The notes beneath the pieces were generated by a model. That model was not told the origin of the DNA, did no database searches, and saw only the letters and a list, made by a program, of their open reading frames with translations. Both the position numbers and the translations under genes were made by a program. Source: an uncultured Kangiella sp. (lineage in GTDB: Bacteria > Pseudomonadota > Gammaproteobacteria > Enterobacterales > DSM-103792). Taken from it: a stretch of 5,545 nucleotides of DNA. Below, piece after piece: positions 1 through 5,545 of the stretch; position 1 is the stretch's first letter; each line of letters begins with the position of its first letter. Where the stretch lies: assembly GCA_946481205.1 (NCBI GenBank), contig CAMLNB010000235.1, positions 1 to 5,545 on the forward strand, written 5' to 3'.

Positions 1-69
1 AAGCTGGTGCTGTCCTTGATGGATGCCTTCCATGACCGGGCCAAGCGGTTGTATGGCCAATCCGCCTGA
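1..69 (+). CDS. ratA: RatA / Coq10-like START-domain protein, C-terminal end only
   Basis: Only the last 22 codons before a TGA are inside the window; the gene begins upstream. The visible residues KLVLSLMDAF...RAKRLYGQSA look like the amphipathic C-terminal helix of the RatA/Coq10 family, including the 'AF..RAK..YG' pattern near the end. Family knowledge: RatA was described in E. coli as a 50S-binding inhibitor of ribosome subunit association, but its fold is that of the Coq10 ubiquinone-binding START proteins, so a role in respiratory quinone handling is equally plausible. The identification rests on this short tail plus the overlapping ratB, which follows ratA in many proteobacteria. With the catalytic body missing, nothing can be said about integrity. 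Confidence 0.75.
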   Translation, partial: KLVLSLMDAFHDRAKRLYGQSA

Positions 70-391
70 AACCCTTGCGGTTGCAACCGATGCGAGCCCG
101 GCGCAGCTGACGGTCGAGCTGGCCTATGCCCTGCCGGATCGGCAGACCTTGCTGACGCTATCGGTGCCGGCCGGCAGCACGGTCGAGGCGGCGATCCGGC
201 AATCCGGACTGCTGCAGCGCCATCCGGAAATCGATCTGAGCCAGCAGCCGGTCGGGATCTGGTCGCGGTTGGTGTCGCTGCAACAAGAGCTCTGTGCGGG
301 CGATCGGATCGAGATTTACCGACCGCTGACGGTCGATCCCGCCACCACGCTGCGCCAGCGCGAGCAGGCCAAACGCCGGCAACGGCGTTGA
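53..391 (+). CDS. ratB: RatB, RnfH-family ubiquitin-like (beta-grasp) protein
   Basis: A 112-residue protein of the RnfH/RatB family (UPF0125). Family hallmarks are visible in order: VELAYALPDRQ (about residues 21-31), VPAGSTVEAAIRQSGLL (38-54), HPEIDL (57-62), VGIWSRLVSLQQEL (67-80) and the C-terminal block GDRIEIYRPLTVDP (83-96), then a basic tail RQREQAKRRQRR. The fold is a small ubiquitin-like beta-grasp; the molecular role is not settled. It is named either for its occasional linkage to rnf electron-transport genes or as partner of RatA. The start overlaps the end of ratA by 17 bases, indicating co-transcription and probably coupled translation. I chose ATG at 53 because the family domain begins about 20 residues later; in-frame ATGs at 23 and 32 would add 10 or 7 residues and lie deeper in ratA. 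No start has a strong Shine-Dalgarno, so the exact N-terminus is uncertain. Confidence 0.9.
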   Translation: MANPPETLAVATDASPAQLTVELAYALPDRQTLLTLSVPAGSTVEAAIRQSGLLQRHPEIDLSQQPVGIWSRLVSLQQELCAGDRIEIYRPLTVDPATTLRQREQAKRRQRR

Positions 392-531
392 AGCCGCGGC
401 AAACCCGGACCGTCGGTCGGGAAATCTGAGCACTTGCTGACGAATTCGCATTCAGCCCCAGCCCGGTCCACTAGACTGACGGCATCTACCGCTTGCAGGG
501 ATGCGTTGTCGTGGTCAGAACCGTTGCCGTC
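392..531. other. Gap between ratB and the TetR gene, no gene seen
   Basis: This 140-base stretch separates two plus-strand genes. Just after the ratB stop there is a short imperfect hairpin (CCCG at 404-407 and ACC at 409-411 pairing with GGT at 415-417 and CGGG at 418-421, with one bulged G and a 3-base loop). It is not followed by a T-run, so it is at best a weak terminator. An interrupted inverted repeat GCTGA-N11-TCAGC spans 436-456 and could be an operator for the TetR protein, but arms of five bases are expected by chance in this length. TAGACT at 472-477 is a possible -10 hexamer, but no -35 at proper spacing is evident. The gap suggests the regulator has its own promoter, which I cannot place. 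Confidence 0.3.
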
Positions 532-1146
532 ATGCCCCGGCGTCAGCCGCGCCAGGCGCGCTCGCGCCAAACGGTCGAGCGTCTGCTCGAAGCTGCCGAC
601 CGACTGCTCGCCGAACAAGGCCTGCTCGGCTTCAATACCAATGCGGTCGCCGCCGAAGCCGGTATCGATATCGCCTCGCTGTACCAATACTTTCCCGCCA
701 AAGAAGCGCTGATTTATTCGCTGCTCGAACAGCGCTGCCTCGGCCTGCAGGCACGCTGCGAACTGTGGCGGCTGGAAGCCGAACACATGTCGCTGCCGAG
801 CCTGCTGGAGCAAGTCAGTCAGGCGCTTTACTCGATTGAAGGCGGTGGCTGGTCACTCAGTTCGCTGCAACCCCTGATCGACCGGGTGCCGGAACTGAAA
901 GAACTCACCGAAGCTCTGCAGCAAGATCTGGCGGCCTTCTGGGCCGATGTGCTGCAGCAACGCGGTTCGATTCTGCCGCGACCACAGCTGATCGAATACT
1001 GCCGGCTATTTCAAACACTGCTGAGTTCCGGCCACGGTTTTGCTGCCGTACGTCCGGATGAGCACCGCGAGTTGCTGAACGAATGGCTGCGCGATGTCGG
1101 CCTGACCATGCTGCGCAGCTGTCTGCCGGGCGGCGCCGGGATCTGA
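532..1146 (+). CDS. TetR/AcrR-family transcriptional regulator
   Basis: A 204-residue protein with the typical TetR layout. The N-terminal DNA-binding domain spans about residues 8-65: helix 1 at RQTVERLLEAADRLLAEQG (12-30), then the helix-turn-helix F34-N-T-N-AVAAEAGID-IASLYQYF (34-54), followed by PAKEALIYSLLEQ. This matches the family pattern 'T...vA..AGv..gsLY.YF..Ke.L'. The remaining helical C-terminal part (about 75-200) would bind the ligand and dimerise; it has no signature I recognise, so neither ligand nor target can be named. Family proteins usually repress neighbouring genes, but here the next gene downstream is convergent and ratB lies upstream on the same strand, so no regulated partner is obvious. 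I chose ATG at 532, directly before the basic MPRRQPRQARSRQ leader typical of the family. In-frame GTG at 511 (with AGGG at 497-500 ten bases upstream) or TTG at 493 are alternatives giving 211 or 217 residues. Confidence 0.88.
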   Translation: MPRRQPRQARSRQTVERLLEAADRLLAEQGLLGFNTNAVAAEAGIDIASLYQYFPAKEALIYSLLEQRCLGLQARCELWRLEAEHMSLPSLLEQVSQALYSIEGGGWSLSSLQPLIDRVPELKELTEALQQDLAAFWADVLQQRGSILPRPQLIEYCRLFQTLLSSGHGFAAVRPDEHRELLNEWLRDVGLTMLRSCLPGGAGI

Positions 1147-1159
1147 TTCTCGCGCCCGT

Positions 1160-1177
1160 GCCGACCGTTCAGTCGGC
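1160..1177. terminator. Small hairpin at the convergent TetR / M16 gene ends
   Basis: A perfect six-base inverted repeat, GCCGAC (1160-1165) and GTCGGC (1172-1177), with a six-base loop, lies 13 bases after the TetR stop and overlaps the stop codon of the minus-strand M16 gene. Its position between converging genes fits a shared bidirectional terminator. Against this, the stem is short and neither strand carries a T-run after it, so it does not meet the usual rule for intrinsic termination; Rho-dependent ending is equally possible. Confidence 0.25.
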
Positions 1178-2689
1178 GTCCGCGTCGCGGTGTATCGTCA
1201 CCGTCATGGTCGGCAACATCGTTCGCAACTGCGCGGCCAGCGCATCGGCATCGCCGCGCAGCACAATCACCGGTTCGCCCGGCAATCCCTGTTCGGCAAA
1301 TTGCTGTAATTGCGCAGCGGTCAGCGCTTGCCAGAACTGATCCTGGCTCACGAGATCCTGCCAACTTTCTCCCAGCCAATCCTGGATATTGAATCGCGCG
1401 CTGCGCTGTCGCGCCGTCTCCAGTTGCATCCGCGTACTGCCGCGCAAATGTTGTCGCAACCACTGCATTTCTGTGGCATCGGCTGGCTGCGTGCGCAGCA
1501 ACTGCAAATGCCCGAGCATGCCGTGCAGCATCGCGCTGGCGTGTTCAGGGCGCGTGCTTGCCCTCAGCACCAGTTCGCTGGCAAATGGCGCGCCACTGCA
1601 GTAAGCCGCCGGGTCGTAGCTGAGCCCGCGCCGCTCGCGCAAATCGCGATACAAGCGGCCACTGCTGTTGCCAAGCAAGCTGGCGAGCGCCTCACACGTC
1701 CAGCGCGCTGCGGGTTCACGTAGCGGCAGCGCGTAACCGAGCATCAGGTTCACTTGCGCGGCATCCGGCGCATTGAGCAGATGCACAGTCGGTATCGCGG
1801 CCGGAGCGGGCAGTGTCGGCGTCAGTGTGCGCCAATGCGCGCTGCTGTTTACTGGCGCTTGCTGCTGCAGTGGCGTCAACCAATGAGTCAGTTCGGTATC
1901 CATGACGGCGCCGGCAATCAGCCAGTGTTGCGGCTCGGTTTGCGCCCGCTGCCAGGCTGTGCGCAGCGATTCCAGCGACACCGCTTGCAGCTGACTGCGC
2001 TCGGCAATGGTGCGGCCATAAGGGTGTTGCGCGCCGTAGGCCAAGCGTCGCCACAACCGCAGCGCATCGCCACCGAGCAAATCGCTTTCACGCTGATCAG
2101 TACGCAAATTGCGTTTGGCCCGCTCCAATGTTGCGGCATCCATCAAGTTGGGTTGCTGCCACATGTGCTGCAGTCGGGCGAATAGTGCGTCCGCTTGCGG
2201 CGGCAACACTTCGGCACTGAAAATCAAGCGATGACTGCCGCTGCGTGCGCTGAGGCTGGCGCCCAATTCGCGCCACTGCTGCTGCCACGCCGACTCGCTG
2301 TCAGCGCTGCCGATCAGGCGCAACATCTCTGCCAGAACATCGGCTTCGGCGCCATTCAACAGTCGGCCGGCATCGACCAGCAACTGGATCTGGATATATG
2401 GTGCCCTTGTCGATGGCAGCAGTGTTATCCGTATCCGATTGTCGAGTTGGCGGGTTTCAACGGTTGGCAAACTCAGCGGTGAAAAAGTTACAGGTTCGGT
2501 GGCAACGGGCGCCGCGGTCTCGGTCAATGCGCGCGCTGGTGCCAACGCAGTCGCAGCCAGTCGTTGCGTGCAAGCGCTGCTGAGCAGCATGAGTCCGCTC
2601 AGCAGCAGCAGGCGTGGAATCGCATCGGGGCTAAACCAATAGTGAAAGCTATGCCGATGTCGCGCACCAAGCCAACGTTGTCTGCTCAT
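1169..2689 (-). CDS. M16B peptidase family, non-zinc partner subunit, probable lipoprotein
   Basis: A 506-residue protein with two M16-type halves but no zinc site. Where the partner chain has HLFEH, this one reads VLAEM (118-122, in the aligned context EADVLAEMLRLIGS): both histidines are gone and only the glutamate position is kept. The second half keeps the family motif SSGRLYRDLRERRGLSY (342-358), with R351 and Y358 seven residues apart, as in the substrate-contacting Arg/Tyr pair of active M16 enzymes. The expected role is therefore the regulatory or substrate-binding half of a heterodimer with the gene upstream. The N-terminus has basic residues, a hydrophobic run from about 25, and LLSSAC with Cys40 as a probable lipid-modified cysteine. 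The lipobox is permissive (Ser at -3) and the n-region unusually long. A proline/alanine-rich linker (about 45-75) follows. If lipidated, Thr at +2 would predict outer-membrane sorting by the enterobacterial rule. The start ATG shares ATGA with the upstream stop; GGAA lies at 2701-2704. Confidence 0.88.
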   Translation of the reverse strand: MSRQRWLGARHRHSFHYWFSPDAIPRLLLLSGLMLLSSACTQRLAATALAPARALTETAAPVATEPVTFSPLSLPTVETRQLDNRIRITLLPSTRAPYIQIQLLVDAGRLLNGAEADVLAEMLRLIGSADSESAWQQQWRELGASLSARSGSHRLIFSAEVLPPQADALFARLQHMWQQPNLMDAATLERAKRNLRTDQRESDLLGGDALRLWRRLAYGAQHPYGRTIAERSQLQAVSLESLRTAWQRAQTEPQHWLIAGAVMDTELTHWLTPLQQQAPVNSSAHWRTLTPTLPAPAAIPTVHLLNAPDAAQVNLMLGYALPLREPAARWTCEALASLLGNSSGRLYRDLRERRGLSYDPAAYCSGAPFASELVLRASTRPEHASAMLHGMLGHLQLLRTQPADATEMQWLRQHLRGSTRMQLETARQRSARFNIQDWLGESWQDLVSQDQFWQALTAAQLQQFAEQGLPGEPVIVLRGDADALAAQLRTMLPTMTVTIHRDADAD

Positions 2690-4140
2690 AGCACTTTCGC
2701 TTCCAAGGCCTCACTCCAGCTACTCGGCAACCATTCGAGCATTCTTTTTGCCCAGCGCATATACCAGGGCGGCAGCAAGCGCAGCGTGATGCGCTGATTC
2801 AGCCAGTATTGTTGCAAGACCCGTTGCAGATCGGCGCTGCTGACCTGTTGCAAGCGCGTCAGTTCGTCCAGACGCAGCGATTGCTGCCACAACACCGTAT
2901 CAACGCTTTCCCGATAGGCGAGGGCATAGGGGGATTCCTGGCTGGCGAGCAGGCGCCGTGCCACCGCCATTTTCAATTCGCATAACGCGTCGTCACTCAG
3001 CGTGACGTTGGCACGTTGTTGCAGAAAGTCATCGATTGCCTGTTGCAGCTCGTCGAGCGAGGCACTGGCGCGCGGCACCGCAACGAAGTTCAGCAGACCG
3101 AGTCGCGGCAGGTTCAGTGGCAGTTCGCTGGCGTGCAACAACAGCTGCTGTTGCTGCAAATGCTGTCGCAACAGACCTTGCTCACCGCGCAACAACTCGT
3201 GCTGCAACAGGCTCAGTGCGGCGGCATCCGGATGATCGGCCGGTACCGTCTGCCAGGCCAATGCCAACGCCGGCCATGGTGCTCGGCTATCCACCAGTTC
3301 GGCATTGAGATCGGCTCGATTCGGTAGTTGCACTGGCTTGACTGCTGCAGCGTCACCGCTTGCTTGCCAACCGGCCCAGTCGCGTTGCAGTTGCGCGTGA
3401 ACCTGCGCCGGATCGAACCGGCCGGCGATGACCAGCACGGTACGTTCCGGGCGGTAGTGACGATCATAAAACGCTTGCAACCGTGCCGGTGTCGCTGCGG
3501 TCAAGTCGGCCACGGAGCCGAGGATCAGGTGATCGTAATCGCTGTTCTGCAATTGCTTGAACAACAGCTCCGAACCACTGCGCATGAACGGCACGTTGTC
3601 GATGCGCAGTGCGGTTTCTTCCAGCACCGTCGCGATCTCGCTGCGGACCGTGCTGTCGGTCAGTTGTGGCGCACGAAAACGTGCCGCTTCCTGCCAGAGC
3701 AATTGCGGCAAAGCTTCGGCCGGCACGCTGGCGTAGTAGCTGGTGTAGTCGTAATGGGTTTCGGCATTGTGCAGGCCGCCGACGCTGTCGATCAGTCGGG
3801 CGTAAGCGCCATCCGGCAGATCGGTGCTGCCGCGAAACATCAGGTGCTCGAACAAATGGGCGTAGCCAGTTTCGCCGTCGACCTCATCACGCGCGCCGAC
3901 CGCCAGCGTGGTGACCACGGCGGCGGTGCTGGCGCTGGCATCCGGCAACAGCAGCACGCGGATGCCGTTGGCCAAGCGATAGTCCTGGCGCTGCTGCAGT
4001 GGTTGCTTGCTGTGCACCGCGTAATCAAGACCGGGGCAGGACGCCGTTGCCGCGAGCGGGCCGCTCAGCGACAGCAACAAGCCGACACAAACCAGCGACC
4101 GTGCCAACCGGTGATGACGGCGAGGAAGCGCAGCCTGCAT
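2686..4140 (-). CDS. M16B zinc metallopeptidase, catalytic subunit, secreted
   Basis: A 484-residue M16 (pitrilysin/mitochondrial processing peptidase-like) protein. The inverted zinc motif HLFEH is at residues 95-99: H95 and H99 bind zinc and E98 is the catalytic base. The downstream acidic element SEIATVLEE gives E175 as third ligand (77 residues after E98, normal spacing) and E168 as the accessory glutamate. The preceding NGIRVLLLPD and GARDEVDGETGYAH, and FYDRHYRPERTVLVIAGRF (224-242), are typical of the N-terminal half. The second half lacks the Arg/Tyr pair; the aligned positions fall at L328 and L335 in a Gln/Leu-rich stretch. The N-terminus has RRHHR, a hydrophobic run and ATA before Ser34, a Sec signal peptide, so it acts outside the cytoplasm. 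After the last domain there is a 28-residue tail rich in Trp and basic residues (457-484). I chose ATG at 4140 because it opens the signal peptide and has AGGA eight bases upstream; the open frame continues to 4368, but that part has no family character and overlaps waaA. Confidence 0.93.
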   Translation of the reverse strand: MQAALPRRHHRLARSLVCVGLLLSLSGPLAATASCPGLDYAVHSKQPLQQRQDYRLANGIRVLLLPDASASTAAVVTTLAVGARDEVDGETGYAHLFEHLMFRGSTDLPDGAYARLIDSVGGLHNAETHYDYTSYYASVPAEALPQLLWQEAARFRAPQLTDSTVRSEIATVLEETALRIDNVPFMRSGSELLFKQLQNSDYDHLILGSVADLTAATPARLQAFYDRHYRPERTVLVIAGRFDPAQVHAQLQRDWAGWQASGDAAAVKPVQLPNRADLNAELVDSRAPWPALALAWQTVPADHPDAAALSLLQHELLRGEQGLLRQHLQQQQLLLHASELPLNLPRLGLLNFVAVPRASASLDELQQAIDDFLQQRANVTLSDDALCELKMAVARRLLASQESPYALAYRESVDTVLWQQSLRLDELTRLQQVSSADLQRVLQQYWLNQRITLRLLPPWYMRWAKRMLEWLPSSWSEALEAKVL

Positions 4141-4238
4141 GACAAGGTTCCTGTACGGGGCGTGGCAGGCGCCGGAGCGGCGCGTGGTGAACGCTATGCT
4201 ATTCTGCGCGCCATTCCTAGCCCCGGTTGCCGCTTGCA
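4141..4238. promoter_or_regulatory. Divergent intergenic region between the M16 operon and waaA
   Basis: Both transcripts leaving this 98-base region must have promoters here or inside the opposing gene. For waaA the best -10 candidates are TATGCT (4195-4200) or the overlapping TATTCT (4200-4205), each matching four of six consensus bases, but no good -35 lies 16-18 bases upstream. For the M16 direction I see no convincing hexamers. A perfect six-base inverted repeat, GCGCCG (4169-4174) and CGGCGC (4178-4183), sits near the middle with a three-base spacer; in GC-rich DNA this may be chance. The assignment as a regulatory region is by position, not by a recognised site. Confidence 0.4.
4149..4152 (-). 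promoter_or_regulatory. Ribosome binding site of the catalytic M16 gene
   Basis: On the minus strand this reads AGGA, eight bases before the ATG at 4140. It is the feature that decides the start: it selects the signal-peptide methionine over the much longer open frame that extends to 4368. Confidence 0.7.
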
Positions 4239-5510
4239 ATGCGCTGGTTGTACACGCTGCTGTTCGTCCTGTTGTTGCCGTTTGTGCTGCTTCGGCTGTG
4301 GTGGCGTGGCCGCGCCAATCCCGGCTATCGGCAACGCTGGCGCGAGCGCTTTGCGGTGCTGCCGGCAATGCAAACCGGCGGCATTTGGGTGCATGCGGTA
4401 TCGGTCGGTGAAACGCTGGCGGCGGTGCCGCTGGTCAAAGCCTTGCAACAGCGCTACCCGCAGCTACCGATCACGATCACGACCACCACGCCGACCGGTT
4501 CGGAACGGGTCAAAGCGGCGTTTGGTGACAGCGTGCAGCATGTTTACGGGCCGTATGATGTGCCGTGGCTGGTGCAGCGTTTTCTGCGCGCGGTCAAACC
4601 GCAGCTCTGCCTGATCATGGAAACCGAGTTATGGCCGAATCTGTTGGCCGGTTGCCGTCAAGCCAAGGTACCGGTGGTGTTGGTCAATGCCCGCTTGTCG
4701 AAGCGCTCGGCGCGCGGTTACGCCAAAGTCGGCATGCTGACCCGCGACATGCTGGCCAACCTGACGGTGATTGCCGCGCAGGAACGCAGTGATGCCCGGC
4801 GCTTTATCCGGCTCGGCATGCCGGTGGCGAAGGTAGTGGTCACCGGCAGTATCAAAACCGATGTGGTGGTCAGCGATGCGCAGCGTGAACTTGGCGCGCT
4901 GCTGCGCGCGCAATTGGAAGGCGGTGCCCAGCGCCAGCGTTATGTTGTGATCGCCGCCAGCACCCATGCCGGTGAAGACGAGCAGGTGCTTGATGCGTTT
5001 GCGCAGTTGCAGCAAACGCCAAACCAGACACCGGCCGCGCTGATTCTGGTGCCGCGACATCCCGAACGTTTTGATGCGGTGGCGCAGTTGGTGCAACAGC
5101 GTGGTTTTGTCATGGCCCGGCGCAGCCTGCGCAATGTCGATGCGAAGACGCAAGTGCTGGTCGGCGACAGCATGGGTGAATTGATGGGGTTGTATGCGGC
5201 CGCCGATGTCGCTTTTGTCGGCGGCTCGCTGGTGCCCACCGGCGGTCACAATTTGCTTGAGCCGGCAGCGCTCGGCATGGCGATTGTGCAAGGTCCGCAC
5301 AGTTTCAATTTTGCTGCGCTGACGCGTCGATTCAAACGGGCTGGCGCGATGGCCGAAGTGCAGAACAGCCGTGAGCTGGCTGCGGTCTGGCTGCGCTGGA
5401 TGGATGCCGGTGAACGGGAGCGCGTCGCGCAATCCGCGCTGCAGGAATTGAACACGCTACGCGGCAGTCTGGCGCGCCTATTGGCGGTGTTGGCGAATTT
5501 TCTGCGCTGA
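4239..5510 (+). CDS. waaA: 3-deoxy-D-manno-octulosonate (Kdo) transferase
   Basis: WaaA (KdtA) transfers Kdo from CMP-Kdo to the lipid A precursor at the cytoplasmic face of the inner membrane, the first inner-core step of LPS synthesis. The 423-residue length matches the family (E. coli about 425). The N-terminal hydrophobic segment MRWLYTLLFVLLLPFVLLRLW (1-21) is the monotopic membrane anchor, followed by basic WRGRANPGYRQRWRERF. Family motifs in order: HAVSVGET (52-59, E58 matching the catalytic glutamate), TTTTPTGSERV (81-91), METELWPNL (127-135), VNARLSKRS (149-157), VTGSIKTD (201-208), ASTHAGED (240-247), VPRHPERF (271-278), FVGGSLVPTGGHNLLEP (326-342) and GPHSFNF (352-358), so it is a complete GT-B enzyme. 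I cannot tell mono- from bifunctional activity. I chose ATG at 4239 because it starts the anchor; an in-frame TTG at 4227 would add four residues. No strong Shine-Dalgarno precedes it. A G:U-containing stem at 5515-5533 follows the stop, without a T-run. Confidence 0.96.
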   Translation: MRWLYTLLFVLLLPFVLLRLWWRGRANPGYRQRWRERFAVLPAMQTGGIWVHAVSVGETLAAVPLVKALQQRYPQLPITITTTTPTGSERVKAAFGDSVQHVYGPYDVPWLVQRFLRAVKPQLCLIMETELWPNLLAGCRQAKVPVVLVNARLSKRSARGYAKVGMLTRDMLANLTVIAAQERSDARRFIRLGMPVAKVVVTGSIKTDVVVSDAQRELGALLRAQLEGGAQRQRYVVIAASTHAGEDEQVLDAFAQLQQTPNQTPAALILVPRHPERFDAVAQLVQQRGFVMARRSLRNVDAKTQVLVGDSMGELMGLYAAADVAFVGGSLVPTGGHNLLEPAALGMAIVQGPHSFNFAALTRRFKRAGAMAEVQNSRELAAVWLRWMDAGERERVAQSALQELNTLRGSLARLLAVLANFLR

Positions 5511-5545
5511 CAACGGCGGCGGACTTTGCTGCCTAAGCACACTCA

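Noticed and set aside
1..391. ratA-ratB as a toxin-antitoxin module
   Set aside because: The naming suggests this, but RatB is a conserved ubiquitin-like family protein not shown to be an antitoxin, and RatA belongs to the Coq10-like START family. The pair is a common core-genome arrangement, not an accessory system.
404..421. Possible terminator hairpin after ratB
   Set aside because: It has a bulged base, a three-base loop and no T-run, so intrinsic termination is not supported.
3139..3153. Near-perfect palindrome CAACAGC-T-GCTGTTG with surrounding CTG/CAA-type repeats
   Set aside because: It sits inside the M16 coding sequence and results from codons for a Gln/Leu-rich stretch; no sign of a separate regulatory or repeat element.
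4141..4368. 76-codon N-terminal extension of the catalytic M16 frame
   Set aside because: It would overlap waaA, its translation has no family resemblance, and it would bury the signal peptide inside the protein. The ATG at 4140 with AGGA eight bases upstream explains the gene fully.
3328..4614. Long plus-strand open frame of 428 codons opposite the catalytic M16 gene and running into waaA
   Set aside because: It is antisense to a clearly conserved metallopeptidase, runs out of frame through the waaA start region, and its translation is rich in Arg, Ala and Cys with no recognisable domain. It is a shadow of GC-rich coding sequence.
4629..5432. Minus-strand open frame of 267 codons opposite waaA
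   Set aside because: It lies wholly inside the conserved waaA coding sequence, is His/Arg/Gln-rich and has no recognisable domain; a shadow frame.
5515..5533. Possible terminator stem GGCGGC / GCTGCC after waaA
   Set aside because: The stem needs a G:U pair, has a seven-base loop and is not followed by a T-run; too weak to list as a feature in GC-rich DNA.

Overview
The window looks like chromosomal core-genome DNA from a GC-rich gammaproteobacterium. The reasons are a ratA-ratB pair, a Kdo transferase gene (waaA, so a Gram-negative outer membrane with lipopolysaccharide) and a tandem pair of envelope M16B peptidase genes. I cannot name the genus. There are no RNA genes, insertion sequences, phage genes, CRISPR arrays or other mobile traces.

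Layout: (1) 1-391, plus strand: the last 22 codons of ratA, overlapped by a complete ratB (RnfH family, ubiquitin-like fold). (2) 392-531: a 140-base gap with no gene and no convincing promoter. (3) 532-1146, plus strand: a TetR/AcrR-family regulator of unknown target. (4) 1147-1168: a 22-base convergent junction. A small hairpin begins here and runs into the end of the next gene, overlapping its stop codon. (5) 1169-4140, minus strand: two M16-family genes joined by a 4-base ATGA overlap. The upstream gene (2686-4140) encodes a secreted protein with the zinc site HLFEH. The downstream gene (1169-2689) encodes a probable lipoprotein that has lost the zinc site but keeps the C-terminal R/Y pair. 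(6) 4141-4238: a 98-base divergent intergenic region. (7) 4239-5510, plus strand: waaA, complete. (8) 5511-5545: 35 bases with no gene.

How the genes work together: the two M16 proteins read as one enzyme split over two chains, one supplying the zinc and catalytic glutamate and the other the substrate-contacting Arg/Tyr pair. The ATGA overlap fits production in matched amounts. WaaA makes the inner core of LPS at the inner membrane, so the divergent promoters at 4141-4238 serve two envelope functions, though nothing shows a direct link. RatA/RatB and the TetR protein have no evident functional tie to the rest.

I see no clearly new system. The most interesting feature is the complementary division of the active site between the two M16 chains, combined with a predicted lipid anchor on the non-zinc chain and an aromatic/basic tail on the zinc chain.
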